Shown: piece after piece, positions 9,574 to 18,917 of the stretch
How the letters are laid out: each line of letters opens with the position of its first letter
Numbering within the stretch: position 1 is the stretch's first letter
Notes under the pieces: model-generated
The model's input: the letters and a program-made list of their open reading frames with translations, nothing else
What the model was told of the DNA's origin: nothing
The model's database searches: none
Origin: Pseudonocardia sp. CNS-139
Lineage (GTDB): Bacteria; Actinomycetota; Actinomycetes; Mycobacteriales; Pseudonocardiaceae
Reading direction: 5' to 3'
Length of the DNA stretch: 37,225 bases
NCBI GenBank assembly: GCA_001942415.1
Contig: MKJX01000216.1
Coordinates: forward strand, 1 to 37,225
Program-made: the position numbers and the translations under genes

Positions 9574-10830
9574 TCATCGCTCGTCGCCGCCGGCCGCGCC
9601 CGACACGTCGGACACCGCGTGGCCGGCGGCGCGCAGCGCGTCCACCACCTGCGCGCAGTGCTCCGGACCGCGGGTCTCCATCGCCAGCGCGACCTCCACC
9701 TCGCCCAGCGGGAGCGCTCCGGCGATGCGCGAGTGGGCCACGTCCAGCACGTTCGCGCCCAGCGTGCCCACCTGCGCGAGCAGCTCGGCCAGCGCGCCCG
9801 GCCGGTCGTCCACCCGCACCCGCAGCGACAGGTAGCGGGCCGCGGACACCATCCCGTGCTCGATCACGTGCAGCAGCACCAGCGGGTCCACGTTGCCGCC
9901 GGAGAGCACCGCCACCGCCGGCGTCGCGAAGCGGCGGGGCTCCTCCAACAGGGCTGCCACGCCCGCCGCACCGGCCGGCTCCACCAGCAGCTTCGCCCGT
10001 TCCAGGCAGTGCAGCAGGGCCCGGGACAGCGCATTCTCGCCCACCGTCACGATCTCGTCGACGAGCGCCGCGACCTGCGGGAACGTCAGCTCTCCCGGCC
10101 GGCCGACCGCGATCCCGTCCGCGATCGTGCGCATCGACGCGAGCTGCTGCGGCCCGCCCGCGGCCAGCGAGGCCGGCCACGCCGCGGCGCCCTCGGCCTG
10201 CACACCGACCACGGCGACGTCCGGGCGCTTCGCCTTCACGGCGGCCGCGATCCCGCCGAGCAGCCCGCCGCCGCCCGTGCAGACCAGCACGGTGCGCACG
10301 TCCGGCACCTGTTCGAGGATCTCCAGCCCGACCGTGCCCTGCCCGGCGATCACGTCCGGGTGGTCGAACGGGTGCACGAACACCGCACCCGTGCGCCGCG
10401 CGAACTCCGTCGCGGCGGCGATGCTGCCCTCGATGGTCTCGCCGACCAGCCGCACCTCGGCGCCGTAGCCGCGGGTGGCGCCGACCTTCGGGATCGCCGC
10501 CCGCTCGGGCATGAACACGGTGGCGTGCGTGCCGAGCATCTGCGCCGCGAGCGCCACGCCCTGGGCGTGGTTGCCCGCGCTCGCCGCGACCACCCCGGCC
10601 GCGCGTTCGGCCGCGCCGAGCCGGGCGATCCGGGTGTAGGCACCGCGGATCTTGAACGAGCCGGTGCGCTGCAGGTTCTCGCACTTGAGCCAGACGGGCC
10701 CGCCGCACAGCTCGGTGAGCGCACGGGAGCCGGCCATCGGCGTCACCTTCGCGACGCCGGTGAGCAGCGTGCGGGCGGCCTCGACGTCCACGAGCCCGAC
10801 CGGCGGGGCGATCGTGCGGTCCGCGGCCAT
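9574..10830 (-). CDS. ilvA: Threonine ammonia-lyase (threonine deaminase)
   Basis: An intact protein of 418 residues from ATG 10830. The pyridoxal-phosphate lysine is in the GSFKIRGAY motif (Lys60). The phosphate loop is CTGGGGLLGG, and ASAGNHAQGVA is the typical substrate loop. The last 80 residues form an ACT-like domain (YLSLRVRVDDRPGALAELLAQV). It deaminates threonine to 2-oxobutanoate, feeding isoleucine synthesis or threonine breakdown. The single ACT domain and length match the shorter class (Rv1559-like) better than the two-ACT E. coli IlvA. Only 27 bases separate its stop from that of greA. Confidence 0.93.
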   Translation of the reverse strand: MAADRTIAPPVGLVDVEAARTLLTGVAKVTPMAGSRALTELCGGPVWLKCENLQRTGSFKIRGAYTRIARLGAAERAAGVVAASAGNHAQGVALAAQMLGTHATVFMPERAAIPKVGATRGYGAEVRLVGETIEGSIAAATEFARRTGAVFVHPFDHPDVIAGQGTVGLEILEQVPDVRTVLVCTGGGGLLGGIAAAVKAKRPDVAVVGVQAEGAAAWPASLAAGGPQQLASMRTIADGIAVGRPGELTFPQVAALVDEIVTVGENALSRALLHCLERAKLLVEPAGAAGVAALLEEPRRFATPAVAVLSGGNVDPLVLLHVIEHGMVSAARYLSLRVRVDDRPGALAELLAQVGTLGANVLDVAHSRIAGALPLGEVEVALAMETRGPEHCAQVVDALRAAGHAVSDVSGAAGGDER

Positions 10831-11000
10831 GCGCGCATCCTCGCACCAGGCCGGACCGCCCCGCGGCCCCGGCAACGACACGCGAAGATCACCCGGCGGA
10901 CGCGCCGACCCTCACCCGTCCCGGTAACCTGGCGTTGCAGGTGTGCGGCGCTCGGTACCGCGTAGGTCGGTGCGCAGAGTGCCGCGTCGGGGAGGTCGGG

Positions 11001-11228
11001 ATGACGCAGCTGCGGGCCATCGCGCCGCTGCTGGTGGCCGCCGTGCTGGCCGTGATCGCGGTGGTCACGGTGCAGAGCGCGGCGTGCGACGACCCGGGCC
11101 GCTACGTGCCCGTCGCGGGCGGCTACGAGCTGATCGGGGGCTGCATCGCCCCCGGCGACATCGTCGTCCCGCACCCGGCTCCGCACGAGGTCCCGTCGCT
11201 CGACCCGTCGGCCCCGCAGAAGGGCTGA
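11001..11228 (+). CDS. Small exported or membrane-anchored protein
   Basis: 75 residues with GGAGGT at 10991-10996 before ATG 11001. A hydrophobic N-terminal segment (PLLVAAVLAVIAVVTVQ) reads as a membrane anchor or signal peptide. A short domain with Cys in SAACDDPGRYV and GGCIAPGD follows; the two Cys may form a disulfide outside the cell. The tail is proline-rich. No family is recognised. The next gene begins in the same reading frame right after its TGA, so the two are probably co-transcribed. Confidence 0.65.
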   Translation: MTQLRAIAPLLVAAVLAVIAVVTVQSAACDDPGRYVPVAGGYELIGGCIAPGDIVVPHPAPHEVPSLDPSAPQKG

Positions 11229-12725
11229 GCGATCGCCGACACCGGGGGTCCGGCACCCGTCAACCCCTACCGGCGCCTGCGCTTCTATGCCGGCGACCAC
11301 CACATCCACACGATGTTCTCCAGCGACGGCCGCTACGCCGTGCAGGACCACGCGGCCAAGGCCCGCGAGCTCGGCCTGGACTGGATCGTCGTCACCGACC
11401 ACGGCGGCCCGGCCCACCAGAAGCTGTCGGTGGACCTCGTCGCCCCGGAGATCGAGGACGCCCGCACCCGCCACCCCGACCTGCTCGTCTACCAGGGCCT
11501 GGAGTGGAACATCCCCGGCGCCGAGCACGGCACGCTGTTCCTCCCGCCCGGCCGCGACACCGTCGAGATCCTGCGGGCGTTCGAAGGCGCGTACGACGGG
11601 TCGGTGCTGGCGGACCGGGGCGTCCTCCCCCGCGCCACCTCCCCGGAGGGGGAGCCCTACGCGCTCGCCGGGCTGCGCGACCTCGCCGAGCACGTCCGCG
11701 CCGGCCGCACCGAGATCGCCCTGATGATCGCCAACCACCCGGCCCGCCGCGGCCTCGACAGCCCCCACGAGCTGCGCGGATGGCGGGACACCGCACCCGG
11801 GGTGGCCGTCGGGATGGAGGGGGCACCGGGCCACCAGGCGGGCGGCATCCCGCGTTCGGCCGGCGGGCCCGGCGGCATCCGCGGCTACTACGAGGCCCGG
11901 CCGGGCCCCGACAGCTTCCGCGGCTTCGACCCGACGCCCACCGAGAACCCGTACCGCACGTACGGCGGCTTCGACTGGATGACGGCCAAGGTCGGCGGCA
12001 TGTGGGACGCGCTGCTCGCCGAGGGCCGGCCGTGGTGGGTGACGGCGACGTCCGACTCGCACCACGTCTTCCTCGACACGCACGTCCCCGGCGGCCAGGA
12101 CTTCCACGCCACGGGCAGCCGCGGCCGGCCGGTCGACACCGGCATCCCGCAGATCGAGGGCGACTTCTGGCCGGGCTTCTACAGCTCCACGCTGGTCGGG
12201 GCGGCGTCCCGCTCGTACCTGGACGTCATGCGCGCGCTGCAGGCCGGGCAGGTCGTCGCGGTGCACGGCCGGCTCGTCGACGGCCTGGACGTGCGCGTCC
12301 GGGCGCTCCACGACGGCGACCGGCTCGGCGTGACGCTCGGCGGGCGCACCTGGGTGCGCCGCGGCGGCGACGTCGAGCTGACCGTCGAGGTGCAGCCGGC
12401 CGCGGGGCCCAACCACGGCGGCGAGGTGCCGCGCCCGGCCCGGATCGACGTCATCAGCGGCCCGGTGACGGGCCCGGCCGCCGACCGCGACGCCTTCACC
12501 GCGCCCGAGACGGCCGTCGTGCGCACGTTCGAGGTGGGCCGGCGGACGATCTTCACGCACACGTTCTCCCGCGTCGAACGGCCCTTCTACCTGCGGATCC
12601 GCGGCAGCGACGGGCGCAAGTCGGACGCCGACGGCAACCCCCGGCTCGACGAGCCCGGCAACGCGCCGCCGTTCGACGACCTGTGGTTCTACGCGAACCC
12701 GGTGTTCGTCGACGTGACGACCTAA
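11229..12725 (+). CDS. PHP-domain metallohydrolase, CehA/McbA-like
   Basis: About 490 residues of PHP-fold hydrolase. Metal-binding motifs are GDHHIHTMFSSDG at the N-terminus, VVTDHGG, a central ANHPARR, and TATSDSHH further on. The domain needs the HIH motif, which lies before the first in-frame ATG at 11313. Between the upstream TGA (11226-11228) and 11313 there is no ATG, GTG or TTG, only a CTG at 11277, so the true start is unresolved (a rare start or a sequence error). I give the full open frame. The substrate is unknown; relatives cleave phosphate esters or carbamates. The last nine codons are the first unit of a tandem repeat. Confidence 0.75.
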   Translation, partial: AIADTGGPAPVNPYRRLRFYAGDHHIHTMFSSDGRYAVQDHAAKARELGLDWIVVTDHGGPAHQKLSVDLVAPEIEDARTRHPDLLVYQGLEWNIPGAEHGTLFLPPGRDTVEILRAFEGAYDGSVLADRGVLPRATSPEGEPYALAGLRDLAEHVRAGRTEIALMIANHPARRGLDSPHELRGWRDTAPGVAVGMEGAPGHQAGGIPRSAGGPGGIRGYYEARPGPDSFRGFDPTPTENPYRTYGGFDWMTAKVGGMWDALLAEGRPWWVTATSDSHHVFLDTHVPGGQDFHATGSRGRPVDTGIPQIEGDFWPGFYSSTLVGAASRSYLDVMRALQAGQVVAVHGRLVDGLDVRVRALHDGDRLGVTLGGRTWVRRGGDVELTVEVQPAAGPNHGGEVPRPARIDVISGPVTGPAADRDAFTAPETAVVRTFEVGRRTIFTHTFSRVERPFYLRIRGSDGRKSDADGNPRLDEPGNAPPFDDLWFYANPVFVDVTT

Positions 12726-12917
12726 CGCTGCCGACCGGCAGCGCCCTACGGCGCAGGGCCAACCCGGTGTTCGTCGACGTGACGACCAAACGCCGCCGAC
12801 CGGCAGCGCCCCACGGCGCAGGGCCAACCCAGTGCCCGTCGACGCGACCACCAAACGCCGCCGACCCGCAGCGCCCCACAGCGCAGGACCAACCCCGTGC
12901 CCGTCGACGTCCGCTGA
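12696..12917 (+). repeat. 65-bp tandem repeat derived from a gene's 3' end
   Basis: Three 65-base units (12696, 12761, 12826) and a partial fourth from 12891. Unit 1 contains the final codons and stop of the PHP gene. Unit 2 differs from it at about three positions, one of which changes the stop TAA to AAA. Unit 3 differs from unit 2 at about eight. Since 65 is not a multiple of three, the extra copies are not in-frame extensions. This fills the gap to metB. Confidence 0.9.
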
Positions 12918-12925
12918 GCCGTCCC

Positions 12926-14067
12926 TCAGAGCTGGGCGAGCGCCTGCCGCAGGTCGTCCACCAGGTCCTCGACGTCCTCGATGCCGACCGAGAGCCGCAC
13001 CAGGTCGCCCGGCACCTCCAGCGCCGACCCCGTGACCGAGGCGTGCGTCATCGCGGCCGGGTGCTCGATGAGCGACTCGACCCCGCCGAGCGACTCGGCC
13101 AGCGTGAACAGCCGGGTCGCCGCGCAGACCTTGAGCGCCGCCTCCCGGCCGCCCGCGACCGTGAACGACACCATCCCGCCGAAGCGGCGCATCTGCTTGG
13201 CGGCCACCTCGTGCCCGGGGTGCTGGGCCAGGCCCGGGTAGTACACCCGCGCGACGGCCGGGTGCCCGGCGAGCATCTCGGCGACGCGTTCGGCGTTGTC
13301 GCTGTGCCGTTCCATGCGCACGGCGAGCGTCTTCGCGCCGCGCAGCGTGAGCCACGCGTCGAACGGGCCGGGCACGGAGCCGGTGGCGTTCTGGGTGAAC
13401 CGCAGCTCCTCGGCCAGCTCGTCGTCGCCGGTCACGAGCGCGCCGCCGACGACGTCGGAGTGGCCGCCGACGTACTTCGTGGTGGAGTGCAGCACGACAT
13501 CGGCGCCCAGCGCGAGCGGCTGCTGCAGGTACGGCGAGGCGAACGTGTTGTCGACGACGAGCCGCGCGCGGGCCGTGCGGGCGACGTCCGCGACCGCGGC
13601 GATGTCGGCGATCCCGAGCAGCGGGTTGGTCGGCGTCTCGCACCAGACGGCCCGGGTGGTGGGGCGCAGCGCGGCCCGCAGCGCACCGACGTCGCCGAGG
13701 TCGACGGGCGTGTACTCCACACCCCAGCGCGCGAGCACCTTGTCGACCAGCCGGAACGTGCCGCCGTACGCGTCGTGCGGGATGACGACGTGGTCGCCGG
13801 GCTTGAGCAGCACGCGCAGCAGCACGTCGGACGCGCCCATGCCGGACCCGAACGCGATGCCGTGCCGCCCGCCCTCCAGCGCCGCGAGGCACTCCTGCAG
13901 GGCCGTGCGGGTGGGGTTGGCGCTGCGCGAGTACTCGTAGCCACCCCGCAGCCCGCCCACGCCGTCCTGCGCGAACGTCGACGAGAGGTGGACGGGCGTG
14001 ATCACCGCCCCGGTGCTCGGGTCGGGCGCTGACCGGCGTGGATGGCGTTGGTGGAGAAGCCGTGCAT
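12926..14067 (-). CDS. metB: Cystathionine gamma-synthase (one frameshift near the start)
   Basis: About 380 residues of the Cys/Met-metabolism PLP family. Motifs are GYEYSRSANPTR, GSGMGASDVLL, DNTFASPYLQQP, the PLP lysine in HSTTKYVGGHSD, and SLGGVESLIEHP. It joins cysteine to an activated homoserine, or works near the reverse pathway, next to cbs. ATG 14067 opens MHGFSTNAIHAGQ. One G is missing at about 14028 (CAGGCG read as CAGCG), after which APDPSTGAVITPVHLSSTF continues. Annotation from downstream starts alone would replace this N-terminus with unrelated residues. MetB and cystathionine gamma-lyase are hard to separate; the place behind cbs matches Rv1079. Confidence 0.9.
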
Positions 14068-14113
14068 GGCGCAACGCTAATCCCCGCCCGCCCGGAGCCG
14101 TCGGCCGACCGAC

Positions 14114-14168
14114 TTGCAGCAAAGCCACCCCCATGCAGCGAGACGGCGTGAGGGTGGCTTTGCTGCAA
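14114..14168. repeat. Perfect 17-bp inverted repeat between cbs and metB
   Basis: Arms 14114-14130 and 14152-14168 are exact reverse complements (TTGCAGCAAAGCCACCC), with a 21-base loop. It could fold as a terminator or processing hairpin between cbs and metB, but it lacks a T-tract. Its length and perfection also fit a dispersed intergenic repeat element. Confidence 0.85.
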
Positions 14169-14183
14169 CCGGGGGCGGGTTCG

Positions 14184-15546
14184 TCAGGTGCCCAGGAACG
14201 CCAGGACGTCCGAGCGGGTGACCACGCCGGCCGGCTTGCCGTCGACCAGCACCAGCGTGGCGTCGGCCGTCTCCAGCTTGGCCATCGCCGTCTCCAGCGA
14301 CTCGCCTGCGCCGATCGCCGGCAGCGGCGGGGACATGTGCTTCTCCAGCCGGTCCGAGAGCTGGGCCCGGCCGGTGAACAGCGCGTCCAGCAGGTCCCGC
14401 TCGACGACCGCGCCGGCCACCTCCGCGGCCATCACCGGCGGCTCGGCCCGCACGACCGGCATCTGCGAGACGTGGAACTCCCGCAGGTACTGCACGGCGT
14501 CGGCGACCGTCTCGTTCGGGTGGGCGTGCACGAGGTCGGGGATCGAGCCGTCCTTGCGGCGCAGCACGTCGCCGACCGTGGCGCCCGGGGCCGGCGGCAG
14601 GAACCCGTAGCTCGCCATCCACGAGTCGTTGAAGACCTTGCCCAGGTAGCCGCGCCCGCCGTCGGGCAGCAGCACGACGACGACGCGTCCGGGGGAAGCT
14701 CGCGCGCGACGCGCAGCGCGGCCGCGGCCGCCATCCCGCACGACCCGCCGACGAGCAGCGCCTCCTCGCGGGCGAGCCGGCGGGTCATGTGGAACGAGTC
14801 GGCGTCGGAGACCGCGACGATCAGGTCGCAGATGTCCTTGTCGTACGTCGTGGGCCAGAAGTCCTCGCCCACGCCCTCCACGAGATAGGGCCGCCCGCCC
14901 CCGCCGCTGTAGACCGAGCCCTCCGGGTCGCGCCGACGACCTGAACGCGGCCGCCGGAGACCTCCTTGAGGTAACGGCCGGTGCCGCTGATCGTGCCGCC
15001 GGTGCCGATGCCGGCGACGAAGTGCGTGACGCGCCCCTCGGTCTGCTGCCAGATCTCCGGGCCGGTGCTGCGGTAGTGCGACTCGGGGTTCTCCCGGTTG
15101 GCGTACTGGTTGGGCTTCCAGCGCCGTCGATCTCGGTGACGAGCCGGTCGGAGACGCGGTAGTAGGAGTCCGGGTGGTCCGGGTCGACGGCCGTGGGGCA
15201 GACGACGACCTCGGCGCCGTAGGCCCGCAGGACGTTGCGCTTGTCCTCGCTCACCTTGTCCGGGCAGACGAACACGCACCGGTAGCCCCGGCGCTGGGCG
15301 ATCATGGCCAGGCCGACCCCCGTGTTGCCCGACGTCGGCTCGACGATCGTGCCGCCGGGCCGCAGCTGCCCGGACGCCTCCGCGGCCTCGACCATCCGCA
15401 GCGCGATGCGGTCCTTCACGCTCCCGCCGGGGTTGAGATACTCGACCTTCGCCAGGCACCGGGGCGGCGATCCCCTCGGCCACCGCGCCGAGCCGGACGA
15501 GGGGTGTGTTCCCGACCAGGTCCGACACGTGCTCGACGTAATGCAT
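14184..15546 (-). CDS. cbs: Cystathionine beta-synthase (four frameshifts)
   Basis: About 454 residues: a PLP domain followed by two CBS domains. From ATG 15546 the frames read YVEHVSDLVGNTPLVRL; then LAKVEYLNPGGSVKDRIA (PLP Lys) with EPTSGNTGVGLAM; then WKPNQYANRENP with GIGTGGTISGTGRYLKEV; then EGVGEDFWPTTYDKD with LVGGSCGMA; then VVVLLPDGGRGYLGK and the CBS pair (HVSQMPVV, GVVTRSDVLAFLG). Breaks are at about 15461 (extra base), 15120, 14930 and 14693 (each one base missing, the last in a G5 run). The joined sequence follows the M. tuberculosis enzyme closely from memory. It condenses serine and homocysteine to cystathionine. Confidence 0.9.
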
Positions 15547-15719
15547 GGCGCAATGGTCCCACTCATGGGCGACGCGGCCGTCCGGACCGAGGCCTTCCGA
15601 CGTGCGACACGCCCACTACCGCGTCACGATCCCCGAACGGACGTGTACTGGCGACACCGTTCGGAAGCGCAAGAGGTCGCGGACGGGCTACTGTTCGCCG
15701 TCAAGGAGGTTCCACCCAA

Positions 15720-15744
15720 CCCGGCCGAGGGCGAGTCGGCCGGG
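15720..15744. terminator. Hairpin in the cbs/sigma-factor divergent gap
   Basis: A 9-bp perfect stem (15720-15728 against 15736-15744) with a 7-base loop and no T-tract, inside the 302-base gap between divergent cbs and the sigma factor. It may lie in the 5' leader of the sigma factor mRNA. An AAGGAGG sequence sits just upstream near 15701 but no start codon follows at a usable distance. I see nothing else certain in this gap. Confidence 0.35.
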
Positions 15745-15848
15745 TGACCCGACCACGCTCCGAGATCCACCCGGACGCGGGCCGCTCGCCGCGTCCGGCC
15801 ACTCTTGCCCCCGTTCCCGACCAGAAGACCAGCAGGAGGGGCGCACCG

Positions 15849-16486
15849 GTGCCAGCGGCCGGGGACGACGTGACCGCGCTCGAGGAGGCCGACAGGGCCG
15901 CCTCGGTCCGCTCGGCGCAGCGCGACGCCGAGCTCAACGATCTCGCGCGTCTCGCGTCGACCGGCGACGCCCCCGCACTGGACCGCTTCCTGGAGCTCAT
16001 CCGGCCGATGGTCGTGCAGTACTGCCGGGCCCGGATCGCAACGGCATGCTCGGGTCGCAGGCCGCGGAGGACGTCGCGCAGGACGCGCTCGTGGCCGTCT
16101 GCGGCGCGCTGGAGCGCTGGCAGCCGGAGAAGCGCGTGATGGCGTTCGTCTACGGGATCGCGAGTAACAAGGTCGTGGACGCCTACCGCGCGGCCGGGCG
16201 GGACCGGTCGGTGCCGACGGAGGGCGTGCCGGACTCCCCCGACCTGAGCCCCGGCCCCGAGCAGTCCGCGGTGTTCAACGCCGAGGTCGCGGAGCTGCGG
16301 GCGATGCTGGAGGAGCTGCCCGTGCACCACCGCGAGGTGCTCGTGCTGCGGCTGGCGCTGGGCCTGTCCGCCGTCGAGACGGCCGACACGGTCGGCTCCA
16401 CGTCCGGCGCGGTGCGGGTCACGCAGCACCGAGCGCTCGCGAAGCTGCGCGAGCTGGTCGCGCGGCGGGCCGAGCGGGGTGTCTGA
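15849..16486 (+). CDS. shbA: ECF sigma factor, SigD/ShbA type (one frameshift)
   Basis: About 212 residues, the length of M. tuberculosis SigD. Region 2 reads LELIRPMVVQYCRARI, then AAEDVAQDALVAVCGALERW and VMAFVYGIASNKVVDAYRAAGRDR. Region 4 reads ELPVHHREVLVLRLALGLS and VGSTSGAVRVTQHRALAKL. The family includes ShbA, which drives transcription of the principal sigma factor gene in Streptomyces, and SigD. One base is missing at about 16038. GTG 15849 has AGGAGG ten bases upstream. Its stop overlaps the start of the deaminase by eight bases, so the two are translationally coupled. No anti-sigma factor gene is adjacent in this window. Confidence 0.87.
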
Positions 16487-17140
16487 CGAACCCCTGGACG
16501 CGGCCTGGGCGGCGGCCGGCGCCGGGGTCCGGCGCAGCCTGGAGCTGGCACACCGGTCCCTGCGCGCGGGCGGGCTGCCGGTCGGCGCCGTCGTGGTCGA
16601 CCGGGACGGCGCGCCGGTCGCCGAGGGCCGCAACCGCGCCTACGACCCTCCCGGCGGCGACGACCCGCTGCAGGGCACCCCGGTCGCGCACGCGAGATGA
16701 ACGCGCTCGGCCGTGTCCCGACCGGCACCGACCTGGCGGCCACGACGCTGTGGAGCAGCCACCGGCCGTGCCCGATGTGCGCGGCCGCGTGCGCCTTCAC
16801 CGGCGTCGGCACCGTGCGGTGGGTGGCGCCGGACCCGTCGGACGCCGAGCCGGCGCCCGATCCCGCGGACGTGCCGGCCGTGTGGACGGTGGCGGCGAAC
16901 GCGCTGTTCGTGGCCGGCGTGCGCGACCGGGCCGGGCCCGGGTCGCCGACCGTCGTGCGGGCGCGCACCCGGGAGCCCGAGGTCACCGACCTGCTCGACG
17001 CCGTCGCGCTGCGGCAGTGGCACACCCCGGACCTGGTGGCGGTGCTCGGCGCGGTGGTGCCGCAGGTCGTGGCCGTGGCCGCGGCCCGGCGTCGGACCGG
17101 TCAGGGAGCGTCCACCTCCGCCAGCCGCCGCAGCAGGTAG
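16479..17140 (+). CDS. Cytidine/deoxycytidylate deaminase-like protein (one frameshift)
   Basis: About 220 residues. The zinc motifs are split by a break at about 16693: the first frame ends GTPVAHA, and the second starts EMNALGR, restoring HAE, the zinc ligand and catalytic Glu. The second motif SSHRPCPMCAAAC supplies the two Cys ligands. GLPVGAVVVDRDG is the usual N-terminal strand. The substrate (a nucleoside, guanine or other base) is unclear. It overlaps the sigma factor gene by eight bases at its start. Its 3' end overlaps the convergent ECF42-like gene by 40 bases, so the last 13 codons may be a frameshift artefact. Confidence 0.8.
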
Positions 17141-18340
17141 CGCCGCTCCGGCTCGTTGCCCACCAGCTCCACCGCCTGCCGGTACGCCGCGGCGGCCTCC
17201 ACCCGGCGGCCGAGGCGGCGCAGCAGGTCGGCCCGGGCGGCGGGCAGGAGGTGGTAGCCGCGCAGCCGCTCGTCGGCGGCCAGCTCGTCGAGCAGCGCCA
17301 GCCCGCCGCCGGGCCGTGCAGCATCGCCACCGCCACCGCCCGGTTGAGCCGCACCAGCGGTGACGGCGCCACCGTCAGCAGCACGTCGTACAGCGCGACG
17401 ACCTGCGGCCAGTCCGTCGTCGCGACGTCGGCGGCCTCGTCGTGCAGCGCCGCGATCGCCGCCTGCAGCGCGTACGGGCCCGGGTTCGCACCCAGCGCCG
17501 CGACGACGAGCCGGCGCCCCTCGACGATGCGGTCCCGGTCCCACCGCGAGCGGTCCTGGTCGTCGAGCAGCACCAGCTCCCCGTCCGGGCCGGTGCGCGC
17601 GGCCCGCCGGGCGTCGACGAGCAGCAGCAGCGCGAGCAGCCCGGCGACCTCCCGCTCGTCGGGGAGCAGCCGGTGCAGGATCCGGGCGAGCCGGATCGCC
17701 TCGTCGGCGAGGTCGGCGCGCACCAGCTCCGGGCCGGCGCTCGCCGCGTACCCCTCCGTGAAGATCAGGTAGAGGACGCGCAGCACCCCCGGGAGGCGGG
17801 TCGGCAGCTCGGCGCCCTCCGGCACCCGGAACGGGATGCGCGCGTCGCGGATCTTGCGTTTGGCCCGCACGATCCGCTGCGCCATCGTCGCCGGCGGCAG
17901 CAGGAACGCCCGCGCGACCTCCGGCGTCGAGAGCCCGGCCAGGCAGCGCAGCGTGAGCGCGGTCTGCGCCTCCAGCGGCAGCGCCGGGTGGCAGCACGTG
18001 AAGAACAGCCGCAGCCGCTCGTCGGGGACCTCGTCGCCCTCCTCGACGGTGACGGCGTAGCGTCGCGGTCCGCCTCGGCCTGCAGCACGGCGAGCCTCGC
18101 CGCGTAGACCCGGTCGCGGCGCAGCCGGTCGACGGCCTTGCGCCGCGCGGTCGTGAGCAGCCACGCGCCCGGCCGGCTCGGCACGCCGTCGGCCGGCCAG
18201 TGCTCCAGCGCGGCGGCGACCGCCTCGGACGCCACCTCCTCGGCCAGGTCCAGGTCACCGAACTGGCGGACGAGCGTGGCGAGCAGCCGGCCCCGTTCCT
18301 CGCGGAACACGGCCTCGACAGAACCCGCTGCCGCGCTCAA
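17101..18340 (-). CDS. ECF42-like sigma factor with C-terminal helical domain (two frameshifts)
   Basis: About 413 residues. The N-terminus is sigma region 2 (REERGRLLATLVRQFGDLDL, AWLLTTARRKAVDRLRRD). After a break at about 18060 comes DERLRLFFTCCHPAL, a hallmark of DUF6596 sigma factors, then region 4 (LSTPEVARAFLLPPATMAQ). A long TPR-like C-terminal domain follows (LLLVDARRAART, LHDEAADVATTDWPQVVALYD). A second break near 17314 leads to GLALLDELAADERLRGYHLLPAARADLLRRLG. Such factors are encoded beside DGPF/YCII proteins, as here. The TTG at 18340 is the given start; a GTG at 18465 heads a degenerate duplicate of the same start region. Confidence 0.85.
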
Positions 18341-18413
18341 CAGTGCACCCCCGCGCTCCGGGCGGTGTCCCGATCCCGTATCTCGGCGTGGCGAGCAGCC
18401 GGCCCCGTTCCTC
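18274..18413 (-). repeat. Partial duplication of the sigma gene's 5' end
   Basis: A 28-base exact direct repeat at 18274-18301 and 18386-18413 (offset 112). The inner copy encodes EERGRLLAT. Flanking sequence is also related: both copies carry a start codon, then Ser and Gly-Ser-Val-Glu-Ala codons. The outer copy begins at GTG 18465, seven bases after the YCII stop, where an operonic start would be expected. Confidence 0.85.
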
Positions 18414-18472
18414 CCGACCGCATCATCGGGGGGCCAGCCTCGACGGAGCCGACCGCTCTGCTCACGGCGTGC

Positions 18473-18825
18473 TCACGGGATGTCGAACTCCATGACCGGC
18501 CGGACCTCCATCTTGCCGCGGGTGGCGCCCGGGCAGCGGGCCGCCCACTCCAGCGCGGCGTCGAGGTCGGGCACGTCGAGCAGGTAGTACCCGCCCAGGA
18601 TCTCCCGCGTCTCGGCGAACGGCCCGTCCGTGACCACGCGGTCGCCGTCGCGCACCTCGACCGTGGTGGCCGTCTCGACGCCCTGCAGCGCGTCGCTCGC
18701 GATCCGGACGCCGGCCTCGGCCACCGCCTTCTCGTAGGCAGGTACTCGTTCATCTCCTGCTGGATCGCCTCCGGGGTGGGCGGCTCGGTCGACCGGGCAC
18801 CGTAGATCAGCAGCATGTACTTCAT
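18473..18825 (-). CDS. YCII/DGPF-domain protein (one frameshift)
   Basis: About 118 residues. MKYMLLIYG opens at ATG 18825 behind a GGAGGA site. One base is lost at about 18739, where MNEYL should run into AYEKAVAEAGVRI. The signature DGPFAETREILGGYYLLDV and the ending CPGATRGKMEVRPVMEF identify the DGPF subgroup of YCII-like proteins. These ferredoxin-like folds accompany ECF42-type sigma factors in actinobacteria and are thought to be part of that signalling unit or its target. The sigma gene follows directly on the same strand. Confidence 0.88.
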
Positions 18826-18917
18826 GCGGTGTTCCTCCGTCTCGTGTGCGTCTCGTGGCAGCTGGGGCGCCACCAGCATGACGACGAACGGTGAAGTCGC
18901 GAATCGACAGCGGACTC

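Noticed and set aside
10743..14168. A 1141-codon minus-strand open frame, and a 1029-codon plus-strand one at 10943-14032
   Set aside because: Both are long only because stop codons are rare in such GC-rich DNA. They lie over ilvA, the PHP gene and metB, are dominated by Arg/Ala/Gly/Pro, and carry no motifs.
14184..15546. cbs as a pseudogene
   Set aside because: Four indels would normally suggest decay, but every catalytic and structural motif is kept, and unrelated genes across the whole window show the same one-base losses.
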